The position numbers were made by a program, and so were the translations under genes. Under the pieces are notes generated by a model. The model had not been told where the DNA came from. It ran no database searches and saw only the letters and a program-made list of their open reading frames with translations. Positions 61,987 to 64,000 of a DNA stretch of 64,000 bases are shown here, in pieces. Source of the DNA: Staphylococcus sp. KG4-3 (lineage in GTDB: Bacteria; Bacillota; Bacilli; Staphylococcales; Staphylococcaceae); NCBI RefSeq assembly GCF_033597815.2, contig NZ_CP166245.1, positions 1,550,001 to 1,614,000 of the forward strand, given 5' to 3'. How positions within the stretch are numbered: the first letter of the stretch is position 1; each line of letters begins with the position of its first letter.

Positions 61987-63254
61987 TATCCAATTTCCTT
62001 TCTCATCATGTTATTTGCATAAATTGGATGATTAACTTTAATTTGCACAATTTGTAATGGGTGACGGGCAGCATCAAGTTCATTACCCTCTTCGTCATAA
62101 ATTGTCTCTACAACTTGTCGAAAAGTCTCAATTTCTGGGCCGAAAAATTCTATTTCTTGTCCAGGCTCAAATTTATTTCGTTGTTGAATCGTTGCAATCT
62201 TAGTTTTCTCATCATAATCTAATACTAATCCACAGAAGTCATAAGCTGAATTTTTCTTATTCTGATGCCCAAACATCTGCTCTTCATAACCAGGTGTACC
62301 TTCTATAAAAGCGGAAGCAGTATCTCTGTTGGCACATTTATCTAATTCTATCAACCATTCTGGTTTGATTTTGAAATTTTGAGGATCCTCGGCATAAGCA
62401 TCAATCACTTTTCTATAAACAGAAACAACTGTAGCAATATAGTGAATTGATTTCATACGCCCTTCTATTTTCAATGAATCAACACCAATATCCATCATAT
62501 TTGGAATAGATTCTATTAATTTTAAATCTTTCGGGCTCATTGCAAATGGTGTGACTTCCTCATCTCCATAATATAAGTCTAATTCTCCGTCAGCTTCCAC
62601 TTGCAGTAAATCATAATCCCAGCGGCAACTTTGACAACAACCACCTCTGTTTGAATCTCTTGCAGTCATATGATTACTTAAAGTACATCTACCTGAATAA
62701 GCAATACACATAGCTCCATGTATAAATGATTCAATCTCGATGTCTACTTGCTCTTTCATTTCTTTCATTTCCATTGCACCGGTTTCACGTGCTAAAACAA
62801 CTCTGTCTAGACCTTCGTCTTTCCAAAATTCAACCGCTTTATAATTTGAAAGAGATTGTTGTGTAGATAGATGAATTTCTAGTTCTGGCGCAACACTTTT
62901 ACAAGTCTCAATAATTAACGGGTCTGCAACAATGATTCCTGTAACACCTGCCAATGCTAAGTCACGTAAATAGTCATCTAGACCTTCCATGTTTTCATCA
63001 TGAGCGATTATGTTTGTAGTAACATAAATTTTAGCATTATATCGTTTGGCAAATTCAACGCCTTCTTTTATTTCTGCTAATGTAAAATTATCGGCGTTTG
63101 ATCTCAAACCATATGCTTGTCCACCCAAGAAAACGGCATCTGCACCATAATGTACGGCGATTTTCAGTTTTTCTAAATTGCCAGCTGGTGCAAGAAGTTC
63201 AGGCTTTTTTATTTTAGGTATATGTTGAATATTAATTTCTTCTAAAATTTCCAC
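61986..63254 (-). CDS. trhP2: U32 family TrhP2-like tRNA hydroxylation protein
   Basis: A 422-aa peptidase-U32-family protein with [26 protein letters not shown] (begins ELLAPAGN near 19), the family signature [16 protein letters not shown] near 175-190 and iron-sulfur-type cysteines in GGCCQSCRW. Bacillus TrhP1 and TrhP2 (YrrN, YrrO) make 5-hydroxyuridine at tRNA position 34 using prephenate. A GTG start follows GGAGG by 7 bp. Protease activity is an older label and unlikely. Confidence 0.9.
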   Translation of the reverse strand: MEILEEINIQHIPKIKKPELLAPAGNLEKLKIAVHYGADAVFLGGQAYGLRSNADNFTLAEIKEGVEFAKRYNAKIYVTTNIIAHDENMEGLDDYLRDLALAGVTGIIVADPLIIETCKSVAPELEIHLSTQQSLSNYKAVEFWKDEGLDRVVLARETGAMEMKEMKEQVDIEIESFIHGAMCIAYSGRCTLSNHMTARDSNRGGCCQSCRWDYDLLQVEADGELDLYYGDEEVTPFAMSPKDLKLIESIPNMMDIGVDSLKIEGRMKSIHYIATVVSVYRKVIDAYAEDPQNFKIKPEWLIELDKCANRDTASAFIEGTPGYEEQMFGHQNKKNSAYDFCGLVLDYDEKTKIATIQQRNKFEPGQEIEFFGPEIETFRQVVETIYDEEGNELDAARHPLQIVQIKVNHPIYANNMMRKEIG

Positions 63255-63267
63255 TGTTCAACCTCCA

Positions 63268-64000
63268 TTAATATACCGTTTGTTTATATAAGAATCCTTC
63301 ATCAAATGGACGATGTTCTGGTTGTATTGCTTCAATTGGATCAACAAGCATAAATTTTTCGTCGTCATAAGCTTCAGGATCTTCATTATATAAATCAATG
63401 GCTTCTCTATATTGTTCAGTACATACATTTATATATTCTTCTGACTGTAACACGCCATCTATTTTCAATGCATCTATACCAGCCTCTAATAATGGTTCTA
63501 ATTCTTCTATTAAACATATATCATGCGGAGACATAATATGTGTGCCATTATAATCTTCGAAGACTGGATATTTGTTATCACGTTCTTCGTCATATAATAA
63601 TAATTCATCAGCTACTAGATTACGCTCAATCTTTAATTGGCGTTCTTGAAATGTGTAATAATTGCCTAACAACATGCGCTTAGATTGAAACATGCATGTC
63701 ATACCATGTACTTGTACTTCAATTTCCACATTTGCATTAGCTTTTATATTTAGTATTTCTTCTAAATTCAACTCTCTTGCTAATTGAGCACGTTTGGCGC
63801 CTTTTTCCCCCAGTAATTGCACTGAAAATAATTTGTCACTAACGTTTCCGCATCCCAATTTAGTGGAATTGGATTATCCTGATTTTTAACAAACATAATT
63901 ACAGCCGGATCACCAAAAATAATACGATCTACTTTAATTTCGTGCAAAAATTCTATATAGGATTCAACGGCATTTAAATGATAGTTGTGAAAAAGCCCAT
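63268..64000 (-). pseudogene. trhP1: U32 family TrhP1-like gene, frameshifted, 5' end beyond window
   Basis: From the right edge the frame reads GLFHNYHLNAVESYIEF, VDRIIFGDPAVIMFV, then NYFQCNYWGKK and stops at 63780. One base later in phase, the conserved GAKRAQLARELNLEEI and VQVHGMTCMFQSKRMLLG continue to 63268. The switch falls in GGGGGAAAAA at 63802-63811; one extra A restores a full YrrN-like protein. So the gene is broken by a 1-bp deletion in a homopolymer, or this is a sequencing error. It is the partner of trhP2, 13 bp upstream of it. Confidence 0.75.

Noticed and set aside
63268..63858. A separate 196-aa protein starting at 63858.
   Set aside because: Its first 17 residues do not match the U32 family, while the other frame does up to the homopolymer; it is the second half of a frameshifted gene.

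Overview
The window is chromosomal DNA from a low-GC Firmicute, almost certainly a Staphylococcus. Protein content and gene order follow the conserved staphylococcal block that runs from comG through glcK, pbp3, sodA, zur, rpoD-dnaG, glyS, era, floA, the dnaK operon, lepA, comE and yqeH to greA-udk. Many proteins are close to, but clearly different from, their S. aureus counterparts, so a coagulase-negative species is likely; I cannot name it. No rRNA, tRNA, prophage, insertion sequence or CRISPR array was seen. Nearly all genes lie on the minus strand; only glyS, a 75-aa membrane protein, a 22-aa peptide and rpsT are on plus.

Layout. 1-3225: competence pseudopilin operon comGA-GF (comGF cut by the left edge). 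3323-8115: MBL-fold hydrolase, thiamine-binding-type protein, glucokinase, yqgQ, rhomboid GluP, 5-formyl-THF cyclo-ligase, L33. 8238-14419: PBP3, SodA, the Zur-ZnuBC zinc module with a Zur box, and endonuclease IV. 14429-22571: CshB, YqfO/NIF3, TrmK, SigA, primase, PpsR and CcpN. 22635-24299: glycyl T-box and glyS. 24947-28899: phoH-ybeY-dgkA-cdd-era-recO. 29286-32128: a membrane-anchored protein, FloA, NfeD and S21. 32129-33868: a variable island. 33869-43513: rsmE, prmA, dnaJ, dnaK, grpE, hrcA (CIRCE plus a probable CtsR site), hemW, lepA. 43834-54784: S20, HolA, comEA-EB-EC and the yqeG-yqeH-aroE-yhbY-nadD-yqeK-rsfS-methyltransferase chain. 55015-60554: a 5-oxoprolinase/biotin-carboxylase operon. 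60859-64000: greA, udk and two U32 genes, the upstream one frameshifted and cut by the right edge.

Four points stand out. (1) comGA and comEA share an identical bipartite upstream element, AAAAGTAA-N13-TACGTGTAT, probably the competence sigma factor (SigH) promoter. In both, that element is embedded in an inverted repeat whose 3' arm is the ribosome-binding site followed by a T tract, which suggests read-through transcripts are shut off while promoter-initiated transcripts are not. (2) The pxp operon encodes separate biotin carboxylase, BCCP and both carboxyltransferase-type subunits (PxpB/PxpC), that is, every domain of a urea-carboxylase-like enzyme, together with PxpA and an NRAMP-fold transporter lacking the metal-binding motifs. 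(3) mtaB, expected between rpsU and rsmE, is absent; its place holds decayed genes and an amphipathic 22-aa peptide gene resembling phenol-soluble modulins, with its own RBS and terminator. (4) The U32 gene trhP1 carries a one-base frameshift in a G5A5 tract.
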